Shown piece by piece: positions 56,781 through 64,000 of a stretch of DNA of 64,000 bases. Below the pieces are notes generated by a model, which worked only from the letters and a program-made list of their open reading frames with translations, ran no database searches and was not told the DNA's origin. Source of the stretch: Rhodospirillales bacterium (lineage in GTDB: Bacteria > Pseudomonadota > Alphaproteobacteria > Rhodospirillales > WMHbin7); assembly GCA_016215555.1 (NCBI GenBank), contig JACRJC010000004.1, positions 26,683-90,682 of the forward strand. Reading direction: 5' to 3'. The stretch's first letter is position 1, and the number at the start of each line of letters is the position of its first letter. Position numbers and translations under genes: made by a program.

Positions 56781-57404
56781 TTGTGGCCGGGATTGGCTTT
56801 GTCGCTGCTGGTGCATATCGGCGTGGCGGCCTTGCTGCTGTCCTTCACCTTCGCCAAGGTCGAGGGCGACGGCCCAACCATTGCTGTGGAACTGCTGGCC
56901 GAGGAAGAACCGCCACCGCCCGCCGAAGAACCGCCGATGCCGCCGAAACCGAAGCCGAAATCCAAGCCGTTGCCGGCGCCGCCCGTCTCCAACCCACCCC
57001 CGTCAACCACCGCCAGCCTGGCCTTGCCGGAGCTTCCGCCCCCGCCCCCAGCCGTTGGCGAGGCGGCAGCCCATGCCCCCGCCATTGTTGCGACTATCTC
57101 CCTTCCAGCCCCAACGGTCGAATCCGTCCGCCAAAGCTATGCCCTGGCTCTGTGGCGGCATGTTCAATTGTTCAAGCCCCTTAAATTACGTGCCGAGGGC
57201 ACGGCAGAGGTCAGCTTTGGCATACAGGCCGACGGAAGTCTGATTTCCTGCGAGATATCAAGCAGCAGCGGCAATGCCCGCCTGGACGAGGCGGCACTGG
57301 AAAGCCTGCGCCGGGCCCAGCCTTTCCCGCCCAGGCCGCCCGGGCTGGGCACGCAGCCGCTCTCCTTCGCCATTCCCTTCCAGTTCAAGGCCCGCTCCCC
57401 TTGA
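56781..57404 (+). CDS. TonB-like energy transducer
   Basis: 207 residues. An N-terminal anchor (LALSLLVHIGVAALLLSFTF, with the SxxxH motif of TonB anchors) is followed by a Pro/Glu then Pro/Lys-rich periplasmic spacer (EEEPPPPAEEPPMPPKPKPK). A C-terminal TonB domain ends the protein (SYALALWRHVQLFKPLKLRA, GSLISCEISSSSGNARLDEA, QPFPPRP). It would power the adjacent copper receptor using ExbB/ExbD, which are not in the window. The TTG at 56781 is the best start I can find; no clear ribosome-binding site precedes it. Confidence 0.85.
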   Translation: MWPGLALSLLVHIGVAALLLSFTFAKVEGDGPTIAVELLAEEEPPPPAEEPPMPPKPKPKSKPLPAPPVSNPPPSTTASLALPELPPPPPAVGEAAAHAPAIVATISLPAPTVESVRQSYALALWRHVQLFKPLKLRAEGTAEVSFGIQADGSLISCEISSSSGNARLDEAALESLRRAQPFPPRPPGLGTQPLSFAIPFQFKARSP

Positions 57405-57483
57405 CGGAGAGTCGAATCAGCGACATATTGCGCCTGCGAAATACCCAAGGATTTGCTGGGTTATTGAGAGATTTTGCCCGACG

Positions 57484-59466
57484 ATGAGCGTCACGGCCTT
57501 TAAGACTTCAGAACGGACGAGCGAACCCGGCCAAACGCCGCCGGGCGAAGCGCCGTCGCTTGACGCCATCGAGCGCACCGTCCAAACGGTGGCCGAAGGA
57601 ATTCTGAAGCGTCAGAAACCGGACGGCCACTGGGTCTATGAACTCGAAGCCGACGCCACCATCCCGGCCGAATACATCTTCCTCAACCGTTTTCTCGACA
57701 CGCCGCAGCCCGAGCTGGAGGCCAAGCTGGCCCGCTATCTGCGCGGCATCCAGAACGAGGACGGCGGCTGGCCCCTGTTCCACAAGGGCGCGTCCAACGT
57801 CTCGGCCTCGGTGAAGGGCTATTACGCCTTGAAGATGGTCGGCGACGATATCGAAACGCCCCATATGAAAAAGGCCCGCGAACGCATTCATGCCCTGGGC
57901 GGCGCCGAGAAGGCCAATGTCTTCACCCGCTTTGCGCTGGCCCTGTTCGGTCAGGCGCCCTGGCGGGCGGTGCCGGTGACGAGGCCGGAAGCCCTGCTTC
58001 TGCCCGAATGGTTCCCCTTCCATATTTCGAAGGTCTCTTACTGGTCGCGCACGGTGATGGTGCCGATGTTCGTGCTCTGCGCGCTAAAGCCCCGGGCCCG
58101 CAATGTCGATGGCGTCGGCATCCCTGAACTGTTCCTGACCGACCCCGAGAAAATCCGCGAATGGCAGAACAATCCGACCGGCTCGCGCCTGGGCAATTTC
58201 TTTCTGGTCCTCGACAAGATCCTGCGGGCGATTGAAGTCTTCTTTCCCAAGTTTCTGGAAAAGAAATCCATCGACAAATGCATGGACTTCACGCTGGAAC
58301 GCCTGAACGGCGAGGACGGTCTGGGCGCCATCTTCCCGGCCATGGCCAACAGCGTGATGGCGATGGATGCGCTGGGCTATTCCAGAGATGACCCCCATTT
58401 CAAAATCGCCCGCAAATCGATCGACCTGCTGGTCGTCGAACATGGCGACAGCGCCTATTGCCAGCCCTGCGTCTCGCCGGTCTGGGATACCGGCCTGGCC
58501 GCCCATGCGCTGCTGGAAGCGGGATTGCCGGGCGACCATCCGGCCATCGCCAAGGCCGTCGATTGGCTGATGGACCGCCAGGTGCTGGACGTCGAGGGCG
58601 ATTGGATTTGGCAGCGCCCGGGCCTGCGCCCCGGCGGCTGGGCCTTCCAATACCGCAACGATTATTACCCCGATGTCGATGACACCGCCGTGGTGGCGCT
58701 GGCCCTGCATCGCGCCAAGCCCGGCGAGACGCAAAACGCCGTGTCCCGCGCCGCCGAATGGGTGGAAGGCATGCAATGCGGCAATGGCGGCTGGGCCGCC
58801 TTCGACGCCGAGAATGAAAAATATCACCTGAACCATATTCCGTTCGCCGATCACGGGGCCCTGCTCGACCCGCCGACGCTGGACGTTTCGGCCCGCTGCC
58901 TAAGCCTGCTGGCGCAATTGGGCTATGACAAGAACCATCCCAAGGTGGCGGCTGGCCTGGAATATATGAGGATCGAGCAGGAAAGCGACGGCTCCTGGTT
59001 CGGGCGCTGGGGCACCAATTACATCTACGGCACTTGGTCGGCCTTGTGCGCCTTCAACGCGGCGGGCGAAGACATGACCGCGCCGCATATCCAGAAGGCC
59101 GTCGATTGGTTGAAATCGCGCCAGCGCGAGGACGGCGGCTGGGGCGAGGATTGCGCCAGCTATTGGGATGAAACCAAGGCCCTGTGCCATGAAAGCACGC
59201 CCTCGCAGACCGCCTGGGCGCTGCTGGGCCTGATGGCTGCGGGCGAGTTGGATTCGCCCGAAGTCGCCAAGGGCGTCGCCTATCTGATGCGCATGCCGCG
59301 CGACATGTACGGCAAATGGCACGAAGAACGCTATACCGCCGTCGGCTTCCCCAAGGTTTTCTATCTGCGCTATCACGGCTACAGCGCCTATTTCCCGCTT
59401 TGGGCCCTGGCCCGCTACAAGAATCTGAAGCGCGCCAACAGCCGCCGCACCGCCTATGGCATGTAG
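57484..59466 (+). CDS. shc: Squalene-hopene cyclase
   Basis: 660 residues. Multiple QW motifs (QNEDGGWPLF, QCGNGGWAAF, QREDGGWGED) and the catalytic DVDDTA (397-402) are present. It cyclises squalene to hopene, a membrane-bound step of hopanoid synthesis. The ATG at 57484 begins MSVTAFKTSE. HpnG starts within its last 11 bp. The partner squalene genes hpnC and hpnE are not in the window. Confidence 0.97.
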   Translation: MSVTAFKTSERTSEPGQTPPGEAPSLDAIERTVQTVAEGILKRQKPDGHWVYELEADATIPAEYIFLNRFLDTPQPELEAKLARYLRGIQNEDGGWPLFHKGASNVSASVKGYYALKMVGDDIETPHMKKARERIHALGGAEKANVFTRFALALFGQAPWRAVPVTRPEALLLPEWFPFHISKVSYWSRTVMVPMFVLCALKPRARNVDGVGIPELFLTDPEKIREWQNNPTGSRLGNFFLVLDKILRAIEVFFPKFLEKKSIDKCMDFTLERLNGEDGLGAIFPAMANSVMAMDALGYSRDDPHFKIARKSIDLLVVEHGDSAYCQPCVSPVWDTGLAAHALLEAGLPGDHPAIAKAVDWLMDRQVLDVEGDWIWQRPGLRPGGWAFQYRNDYYPDVDDTAVVALALHRAKPGETQNAVSRAAEWVEGMQCGNGGWAAFDAENEKYHLNHIPFADHGALLDPPTLDVSARCLSLLAQLGYDKNHPKVAAGLEYMRIEQESDGSWFGRWGTNYIYGTWSALCAFNAAGEDMTAPHIQKAVDWLKSRQREDGGWGEDCASYWDETKALCHESTPSQTAWALLGLMAAGELDSPEVAKGVAYLMRMPRDMYGKWHEERYTAVGFPKVFYLRYHGYSAYFPLWALARYKNLKRANSRRTAYGM

Positions 59467-60094
59467 CCGTCTCGGCTTCGTGACCGGCATCAAGCGCGAA
59501 GCGGCGCTGATTCCTTCATCCCATCTCGTTCTTTGCTCGGGCGCCAATGCCCAAGCCGCCGCCCAGGCCGCGCGCCGTCTGGCCGATCAGGGATGCGATC
59601 TGCTGGTCAGTTTCGGCCTGGCGGGCGGGCTTGATCCGGCCTTGCCGGCGGGAACCTTGCTAACCCCAAAGGACATCATTGCGCCAAGCCGCGAGCGCTT
59701 CGTCTGCTGGTCGGAAATCGACTTCCCGAATGCCGTGACCAAACCCCTGGCCGGATCGGATATGCTGTTGTCCTCGCCCGAGGGCAAGGCGCTGCTGATG
59801 GCCCGCAGCGGCGCGGTGGCGGTGGATATGGAAAGCCATACCGTCGCCTATGTGGCCCGGGAACGCGGACTTCCCTTTCTGGTTCTGCGCGCCGTCGCCG
59901 ACACGGCGGATATGACTCTGCCCGCCTTCATCGCCAAATCGACGGCGCCGGATGGTTCGACGCGCTTGGGGCCGATCCTGATGGGATTGCTGAAAAGCCC
60001 CAAATCCATGCCAGAGTTGCTTGCCCTGGCCAAAGCCAGCGACCTGGCCTTTGCCGCCTTGCGAAGCGCGCTGCCGCTTCTTCTGAAAAAATAA
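59456..60094 (+). CDS. hpnG: HpnG, adenosylhopane nucleosidase/phosphorylase
   Basis: 212 residues. A nucleoside phosphorylase fold with VSFGLAGGLDPALPAGTLLT, VAVDMESHTVAYVARERG (ribose-binding Met-Glu) and FLVLRAVADTAD. Immediately after shc, this fits HpnG, which removes adenine from adenosylhopane on the way to bacteriohopanetetrol. The ATG at 59456 overlaps the shc end by 11 bp, so the two are coupled. hpnH, which makes adenosylhopane, is not seen here. Confidence 0.9.
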   Translation: MACSRLGFVTGIKREAALIPSSHLVLCSGANAQAAAQAARRLADQGCDLLVSFGLAGGLDPALPAGTLLTPKDIIAPSRERFVCWSEIDFPNAVTKPLAGSDMLLSSPEGKALLMARSGAVAVDMESHTVAYVARERGLPFLVLRAVADTADMTLPAFIAKSTAPDGSTRLGPILMGLLKSPKSMPELLALAKASDLAFAALRSALPLLLKK

Positions 60095-60128
60095 GGCCCG
60101 GCTGCGAGGGGAGCGCAAGCCGGGCCTT
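60093..60128 (+). terminator. Rho-independent terminator after hpnG
   Basis: Stem AAGGCCCGGCT/AGCCGGGCCTT, followed by TTAA, directly after the hpnG stop. It also lies at the end of the convergent Spy-like gene. Confidence 0.8.
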
Positions 60129-60178
60129 TTAATCGCCGTCAGCGGTGGGGACGATGCCGCCGGCGAGGGGAAAGTTAC

Positions 60179-60655
60179 TTACATCATCCAACCGCCACCA
60201 CGAGGACCGTGACCGCGACCGGGACCGAAGCCGGGGCCAAAGCCGGGGCCAAAGCCGTCGCCCAACTGCTTCTTCTGCGCGTCGGACAAGGTGGCCGTGA
60301 ACTTCTGCCGGGCCTCGAAAATCTTGGTCATCGAATCGATGCGGCTTTTCGACATCTCGGTCTGGTGCTGGCGGAACTGCTCGGGCGTCATCGCCTGGAT
60401 GGCCTTGGGATCCATGGCGTCGCGCACCGACCAACGCGCTTCGCGCTCGGCGGTGGCCGCCTTCTGATAGTCCTCATAGGCCTTCTTCTGAACGTCGGTC
60501 AGCTTCAGCTTCTCGACGACGGCTTGCTGGCTGTAGCCGGGGCAACCGCCGGGGCCACCACCGAAACCACCACCCCAACCGCCCGCCACTGCCGGCAGTG
60601 AAGCGACGGCCAGGATGGCGGCCGAAGCCAGAAGGGTTTTGGTTAAACGTTTCAT
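60179..60655 (-). CDS. Spy/CpxP-like periplasmic LTxxQ protein with Gly-Phe-Pro tail
   Basis: 158 residues. The signal peptide KTLLASAAILAVASLPAVAG is followed by a Gly-rich segment (GGWGGGFGGGPGG). The helical core has the LTxxQ-type repeats LKLTDVQKKAYEDY and LSDAQKKQL and an AMTPEQFRQHQTEM helix. A tail of GFGPG repeats ends in GRGHGPRGGGWMM. Spy/CpxP proteins are periplasmic chaperones or feedback inhibitors of envelope-stress systems, some responding to metals. AGGAGA lies ahead of the ATG at 60655. Divergent from the two-component genes. Confidence 0.85.
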   Translation of the reverse strand: MKRLTKTLLASAAILAVASLPAVAGGWGGGFGGGPGGCPGYSQQAVVEKLKLTDVQKKAYEDYQKAATAEREARWSVRDAMDPKAIQAMTPEQFRQHQTEMSKSRIDSMTKIFEARQKFTATLSDAQKKQLGDGFGPGFGPGFGPGRGHGPRGGGWMM

Positions 60656-60696
60656 GATCATCTCCTGTGTCTGTGGTGTACCGCTGATGAGGCCAA

Positions 60697-60758
60697 GTTA
60701 CCCCCGCCCGGTAACGGGCATATGTCGGACGAAGCGCTTTCTTGTAACGAAGTGTAAC
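60697..60758. promoter_or_regulatory. GTAAC half-sites between the Spy-like gene and the response regulator
   Basis: Four copies of GTAAC: GTTAC (60697-60701, reverse), GTAAC (60711-60715), and a tandem pair GTAAC-N5-GTAAC (60744-60748 and 60754-60758). Tandem half-sites about 10 bp apart are the usual OmpR/CpxR-type binding pattern, so the neighbouring regulator probably acts here on both genes. Confidence 0.65.
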
Positions 60759-60763
60759 GGCGC

Positions 60764-61528
60764 ATGGCCGAAGCCGATGGTCCGCGCTATCATCTTGTCA
60801 TGGACGCCGACACCGAAATCCTGATCGTCGATGACGACCGCGAGATCCGCGATCTGCTGGCGCGCTTTCTGGCCAAGCACGGACTGAAAGTGGCGGCGGC
60901 GCGCGACGGCGCCGACATGAACCGGCATCTGGCCCTGAAAACGCCGGGACTGATCGTGCTGGACCTGATGCTGCCGGGCGAGGACGGATTGTCGATCTGC
61001 CGACGCCTGCGCGCCGAGCCCAAGACCAAACACATCCCCATCGTCATGCTGACGGCGATGGGCGAGGATGCCGACCGCATCGTCGGACTGGAAATGGGGG
61101 CCGACGACTATCTGCCCAAACCCTTCAACCCCCGCGAATTGCTGGCCCGCATCAAGGCCGTGCTGCGCCGGACCAACATGACCGGTCCCGCCGAAGCCCC
61201 GTCCCTTGACTATCGCTTTGCCGGCTTCAGGCTGGATGTCGAAACCCGAAGCCTGTACGACGCGGCCGGCCGGGTCGTCGAACTGACCGGCGGCGAATTC
61301 GATCTTCTGAAGGCCCTGCTGGAACATGCCGGGCGCGTCCTGACCCGCGACCAGTTGCTGGATCTCACGCGCGGACGCCTGGCCGGTCCCTTCGACCGCT
61401 CGGTCGATATTCAGATCAGCCGCATCCGCAAGAAGATCGAGCAAGACGCCAAGGAACCCGAATTGATAAAAACCGTGCGCGGCGGCGGCTATGTGCTGTC
61501 CTGCCCCATCCAGCGGAGCGGAGCATGA
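60764..61528 (+). CDS. OmpR-family response regulator
   Basis: 254 residues. The receiver domain has ILIVDDDREIRDLL, the phospho-acceptor Asp in LIVLDLMLPGEDG, VMLTAMG and the conserved Lys in YLPKPFNPREL. A winged-helix output domain is C-terminal (ELTGGEFDLLKALLEHAGRV, SVDIQISRIRKKIEQD, IKTVRGGGYVL). The ATG at 60764 or at 60800 could be used; neither has a clear ribosome-binding site. The end overlaps the kinase start by 4 bp. It probably controls the Spy-like gene. Confidence 0.92.
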   Translation: MAEADGPRYHLVMDADTEILIVDDDREIRDLLARFLAKHGLKVAAARDGADMNRHLALKTPGLIVLDLMLPGEDGLSICRRLRAEPKTKHIPIVMLTAMGEDADRIVGLEMGADDYLPKPFNPRELLARIKAVLRRTNMTGPAEAPSLDYRFAGFRLDVETRSLYDAAGRVVELTGGEFDLLKALLEHAGRVLTRDQLLDLTRGRLAGPFDRSVDIQISRIRKKIEQDAKEPELIKTVRGGGYVLSCPIQRSGA

Positions 61529-62955
61529 TGACATATCTGTGGCCGCAAAGCCTGTTGGGCCGCGCCATGGCCGTACTGGCGATCGGCCTGATCGCCTCGC
61601 ATCTGGCCGCCCTGGCCCTTTATTCCGGCAACCGCGACGAAGCCCTGGCTTCCCTGGGCGGACGTCAGACCGCCGAACGCATCATCGGCCTGGCGGCGGC
61701 CATGGAGGATGCAAGCCAGCAAGAGCGCGAAGGCCTGACCCGCAAGATGAGCCGTCATGGCCAGTTCTTCTTCTGGTCCTTGGAACCCGCCGTCAAACAG
61801 GAGCGCGGGCGCGGCTTTTCGAACGTCGTCGCCAGCGAATTGCGCCGCTTGGCCGCCCCCAATGCCGAAGTGCGGGTGCGGCAAGCACGGTTCGAGGATA
61901 TGGCGGCGCTGGGCGAGCAAAGACCGCCGGGTCGGCCCGGCTGGGGCATGGGGCCCGGCTATGGCATGGGGCCCGGCCATGGCATGGGACCGGGGGCTGG
62001 GGCTGGGGCTGGTCCATCGCGCTTCTTCCTGATTTCGCTGCGGCTGGGAGACGGTTCCTGGCTGAACGCGATTGCCGCCGCCGAGCCGCCCGACGCCCTG
62101 TGGCGCGGCCGCTTCCTGCTGGGTTTTGCCGCCACCACTCTGGTCACCTTGCTGCTGGTCGCCTGGGCGGTGCGCAGGGCCGTGCTGCCGCTGGGCCTGT
62201 TCGCCAAGGCCGCCGAGCGGCTGGGCACCGACATTTCGGCCCCGCCCCTGGCCGAAAACGGCCCCGCCGAGGTCCGGCGCGCCGCTCTGGCCTTCAACCG
62301 CATGCAAGAACGCCTGAAGCGTTTCGTCGATGACCGCACGCGCATGCTGGCCGCCATCTCGCACGATCTGAGAACGCCGCTGACCCGCATGCGGCTGCGC
62401 GCCGAATTCGTCGATGACGACGAGATGCGGGCCAAGATGCTGGCCGATCTGGACGAGATGGAGGCGATGATCGGCGCCACCTTGTCCTTCGCCCGCGACG
62501 AGGCGAAAAGCGAGCCTCGCCTCCCGCTCGATCTGACTGAATTATTGACCAATCTTGCCGCCGAGGCGGCGGAAACCGGCCAGCGCGTGACCTTTGCCGG
62601 CCTGCCCTCGGCCCGGATTTCGGCGGCTCCGTCGGCCTTGAAGCGGGCACTCTCCAATCTCATCGACAATGCCGTCAAATACGGTCAGGCGGCATCGATC
62701 ACCCTGGCCGAAGGGGACGGGCATTACCTTGTCGTGATCGAGGATGACGGTCCCGGCATCCCGGAATCCGAACAGGAACAGGTCTTCGCCCCCTTCTATC
62801 GGGTCGAGGGTTCGCGCTCGAAGGAAACCGGCGGCGTCGGCCTGGGCCTGAGTGTCGCCCGCGGCATCCTGCGCGGCCATGGCGGCGACATCACGCTCGC
62901 CAACCGCCAGCAGGGCGGCCTTCGGGTGACGGCAAGCCTGCCCAAGCAAGCTTGA
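61525..62955 (+). CDS. Sensor histidine kinase with a Gly-Met-Pro-His periplasmic repeat
   Basis: 476 residues. Two membrane spans (AVLAIGLIASHLAALALYSG; FLLGFAATTLVTLLLVAWAV at about 195-215) enclose a periplasmic domain of about 165 residues. Its end carries GMGPGYGMGPGHGMGPGAGA (about 141-160). HAMP, a His-kinase helix with AISHDLRTPLTRMRLR (phospho-His) and an ATPase domain (NLIDNAVKYG, EDDGPGIPE, GVGLGLSVARGI) follow. The Met/His repeat could bind copper or another soft metal. It is coupled to the regulator gene by a 4-bp overlap. Confidence 0.92.
   Translation: MMTYLWPQSLLGRAMAVLAIGLIASHLAALALYSGNRDEALASLGGRQTAERIIGLAAAMEDASQQEREGLTRKMSRHGQFFFWSLEPAVKQERGRGFSNVVASELRRLAAPNAEVRVRQARFEDMAALGEQRPPGRPGWGMGPGYGMGPGHGMGPGAGAGAGPSRFFLISLRLGDGSWLNAIAAAEPPDALWRGRFLLGFAATTLVTLLLVAWAVRRAVLPLGLFAKAAERLGTDISAPPLAENGPAEVRRAALAFNRMQERLKRFVDDRTRMLAAISHDLRTPLTRMRLRAEFVDDDEMRAKMLADLDEMEAMIGATLSFARDEAKSEPRLPLDLTELLTNLAAEAAETGQRVTFAGLPSARISAAPSALKRALSNLIDNAVKYGQAASITLAEGDGHYLVVIEDDGPGIPESEQEQVFAPFYRVEGSRSKETGGVGLGLSVARGILRGHGGDITLANRQQGGLRVTASLPKQA
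61945..62012 (+). repeat. 18-bp in-frame tandem repeat in the kinase gene
   Basis: Two copies of GGCATGGGGCCCGGC(T/C)AT and a partial third, then GGGGCT repeats. They encode the Gly-Met-Gly-Pro-Gly-(Tyr/His) units of the sensor loop. In-frame length change by slippage is possible. Confidence 0.7.
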
Positions 62956-62965
62956 TCATCATCAA
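62952..62965. promoter_or_regulatory. Consensus FNR/FixK box TTGATCATCATCAA with -10
   Basis: An exact TTGAT-N4-ATCAA site overlaps the kinase stop. TATGAT (62989-62994) follows at the distance of a class II activated promoter (site centre near -42). The next gene starts at 63049. Confidence 0.78.
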
Positions 62966-63048
62966 GCCAATTTCACGCGAAATATAGCTATGATTTCCAC
63001 AATGAGGGAGTAGGTGGCTTCCAGAAACGTGGTTGCGGAGATATCAAC

Positions 63049-63840
63049 ATGGCACACGCGTTAAATACGACAATCTTTGCATCCGCCCTTGTTTTTCTAA
63101 TGCAAGGAACGGCTCTCGCCCAGCCACCTCTCCCCGGCGCCAGTTTCCGCGACTGCGCTTTCTGCCCCGAGATGGTGGTCATCCCCCCCGGCAGCGTGGT
63201 TTCCGGCGACCCCTATGACTACGACAAGACCGAGGAAGACCAGGCCAAGCGGCCTAAAATCGTTATCCCGCGTCCGTTTGCCCTGGGAAAATACGAAGTG
63301 ACCCAGGCCGAATGGGAAGCCGTCATGGGCGACAATCCCAGCGATGTGAAAGGCAAGGATTTGCCGGTGGTGCGCGTGAGCTGGAGAAAGGTGCAGGAAT
63401 TCCTGGCCCAATTGAACGTCAAGACCGGCAAGAATTTTCGCCTGCCGACGGAAGCGGAATGGGAATATGCCGCCCGGGCCGGGCATCCCGGAAAATTCGG
63501 CTTTGGCGACGACGAATCGCAGTTGAAGCATTATGCCTGGTACAAGGACAATGCCGGTCCAAACATTCATTCTGTCGGCAAGCTGAAGCCCAACGCCTTT
63601 GGCCTGTTCGACACGCACGGCAATGTGTGGGAATGGACGGCCGATTGCTCGGGCAGCAATTACGCGCCCAATCTGCCCACGGAGTTCGCCAAGGACTGGC
63701 AGAACTTCTGCTACCGCATCATCCGTGGCGGCTCGATCGAAAACTATCCGAAATCGATGACGGCCTTTTACAAAACATCGCTGACGCCGGTCAATTTCAG
63801 CGTCAATCTCGGATTCAGGCTAGCGCAAACGCTGCCCTAA
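63049..63840 (+). CDS. Formylglycine-generating-enzyme (SUMF1/NirV-like) family protein
   Basis: 263 residues. The signal peptide is TIFASALVFLMQGTALAQ. A FGE/SUMF1 fold follows: MVVIPPGSVVSGDP, FALGKYEVTQAEWEAVMG, VVRVSWRKVQEFLAQLN, FRLPTEAEWEYAARAG, GLFDTHGNVWEWTADC and RIIRGGSI, near the C-terminus. Most bacterial members of this type are not sulfatase activators; NirV proteins beside nitrite reductases belong here. A consensus FNR/FixK promoter precedes it, which favours a role in anaerobic respiration. The copper-type Cys pair of true FGE is not evident. Confidence 0.87.
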   Translation: MAHALNTTIFASALVFLMQGTALAQPPLPGASFRDCAFCPEMVVIPPGSVVSGDPYDYDKTEEDQAKRPKIVIPRPFALGKYEVTQAEWEAVMGDNPSDVKGKDLPVVRVSWRKVQEFLAQLNVKTGKNFRLPTEAEWEYAARAGHPGKFGFGDDESQLKHYAWYKDNAGPNIHSVGKLKPNAFGLFDTHGNVWEWTADCSGSNYAPNLPTEFAKDWQNFCYRIIRGGSIENYPKSMTAFYKTSLTPVNFSVNLGFRLAQTLP

Positions 63841-64000
63841 TACCAGTTTGCAGACTGAATAACCCATTTCGTGGCGGCCAATCGCCATGTCCGGGCAGGC
63901 AGGACGCGACGAGCGTAGCGGGGCTACGGGTGCCGTCAATGATGGCCCATTGGTTTTGCGGGCAAAGCCCGCGAGCGGCCTAACGAACCCGGCATGGCGA
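63841..64000. other. Window end without a recognised gene
   Basis: 160 bp with short GC-rich inverted repeats (for example GCGGGCAAAGCCCGC) like those after lepA. No open frame or RNA gene is supported. Confidence 0.5.

Overview
The window is 64 kb of GC-rich chromosome (about 60-65% G+C by eye). It most likely comes from an alphaproteobacterium of the Rhodospirillales, with a gene set resembling Magnetospirillum and relatives. Reasons are the ThiS-ThiG fusion, hopanoid genes, a comF-grxC-nitrilase run, SDHAF4-like DUF1674, an SPINDLY-type O-GlcNAc transferase, a group 3b-like [NiFe] hydrogenase operon and several c-di-GMP/Cache/hemerythrin sensors. This placement is inference from gene content; no rRNA is present. 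The only RNA gene seen is a tRNA-Arg(ACG).

Layout. 1-2.9 kb: the start of a hemerythrin-membrane sensor, a short region with toxin-like debris, a membrane protein and a mazEF-like toxin-antitoxin pair. 2.9-7.5 kb: thiSG, comF, grxC, a nitrilase-family amidase and prfC. 7.6-9.1 kb: one AT-richer DUF262-HNH gene that looks transferred and is the best defence candidate. 9.3-16.7 kb: VOC protein, WYL regulator, LigB dioxygenase, MFS carrier, then gpsA, a YciI protein and an EVE-Rieske gene whose fusion depends on a G8 tract, and acs. 16.7-28 kb: housekeeping genes (nuclease, DUF1674, selD, Sfp-type transferase, tRNA, manC/algA-like, MarR regulator, def, pfkB-type kinase, nudC, lepA). 28-38.8 kb: TylF-type methyltransferase, O-GlcNAc transferase, methylmalonyl-CoA mutase, a DUF4743-type Nudix protein, a Tat-exported amidohydrolase, a CHAD protein and a SPOR lipoprotein. 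38.9-42 kb: a lipoprotein and a CBS-PAS-GGDEF-EAL protein.

42.1-47.1 kb holds an operon for a cytosolic NAD(P)-linked [NiFe] hydrogenase (beta, gamma, delta and alpha subunits plus maturation protease), with a stand-alone cyclic-nucleotide-binding-fold protein embedded in it. It is followed by two sensor diguanylate cyclases, one of which carries an N-terminal di-iron metallo-beta-lactamase (ODP-like) domain.

51.8-60.1 kb is a hopanoid locus (an HpnB-HpnD fusion, shc, hpnG) split by a copper-uptake block (DUF2946 protein, Met-rich TonB-dependent receptor, TonB-like protein). That block is preceded by two FNR/FixK-type palindromes. 60.2-63.8 kb contains a Spy/CpxP-like periplasmic protein divergent from an OmpR-type two-component system whose sensor loop has a Gly-Met-Pro-His repeat. 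A formylglycine-generating-enzyme-like (NirV-like) gene follows, with a third FNR/FixK box at class II promoter spacing.

Taken together the right half suggests a low-oxygen lifestyle in which copper import, a SUMF1-like protein and perhaps the hydrogenase serve anaerobic respiration. The strongest points for a second look are the G8-dependent EVE-Rieske fusion, the CTG start of the O-GlcNAc transferase, the HpnB-HpnD fusion, the DUF262-HNH insert, the ODP-GGDEF protein, the FNR boxes and the GTAAC-box/metal-repeat envelope-stress system.
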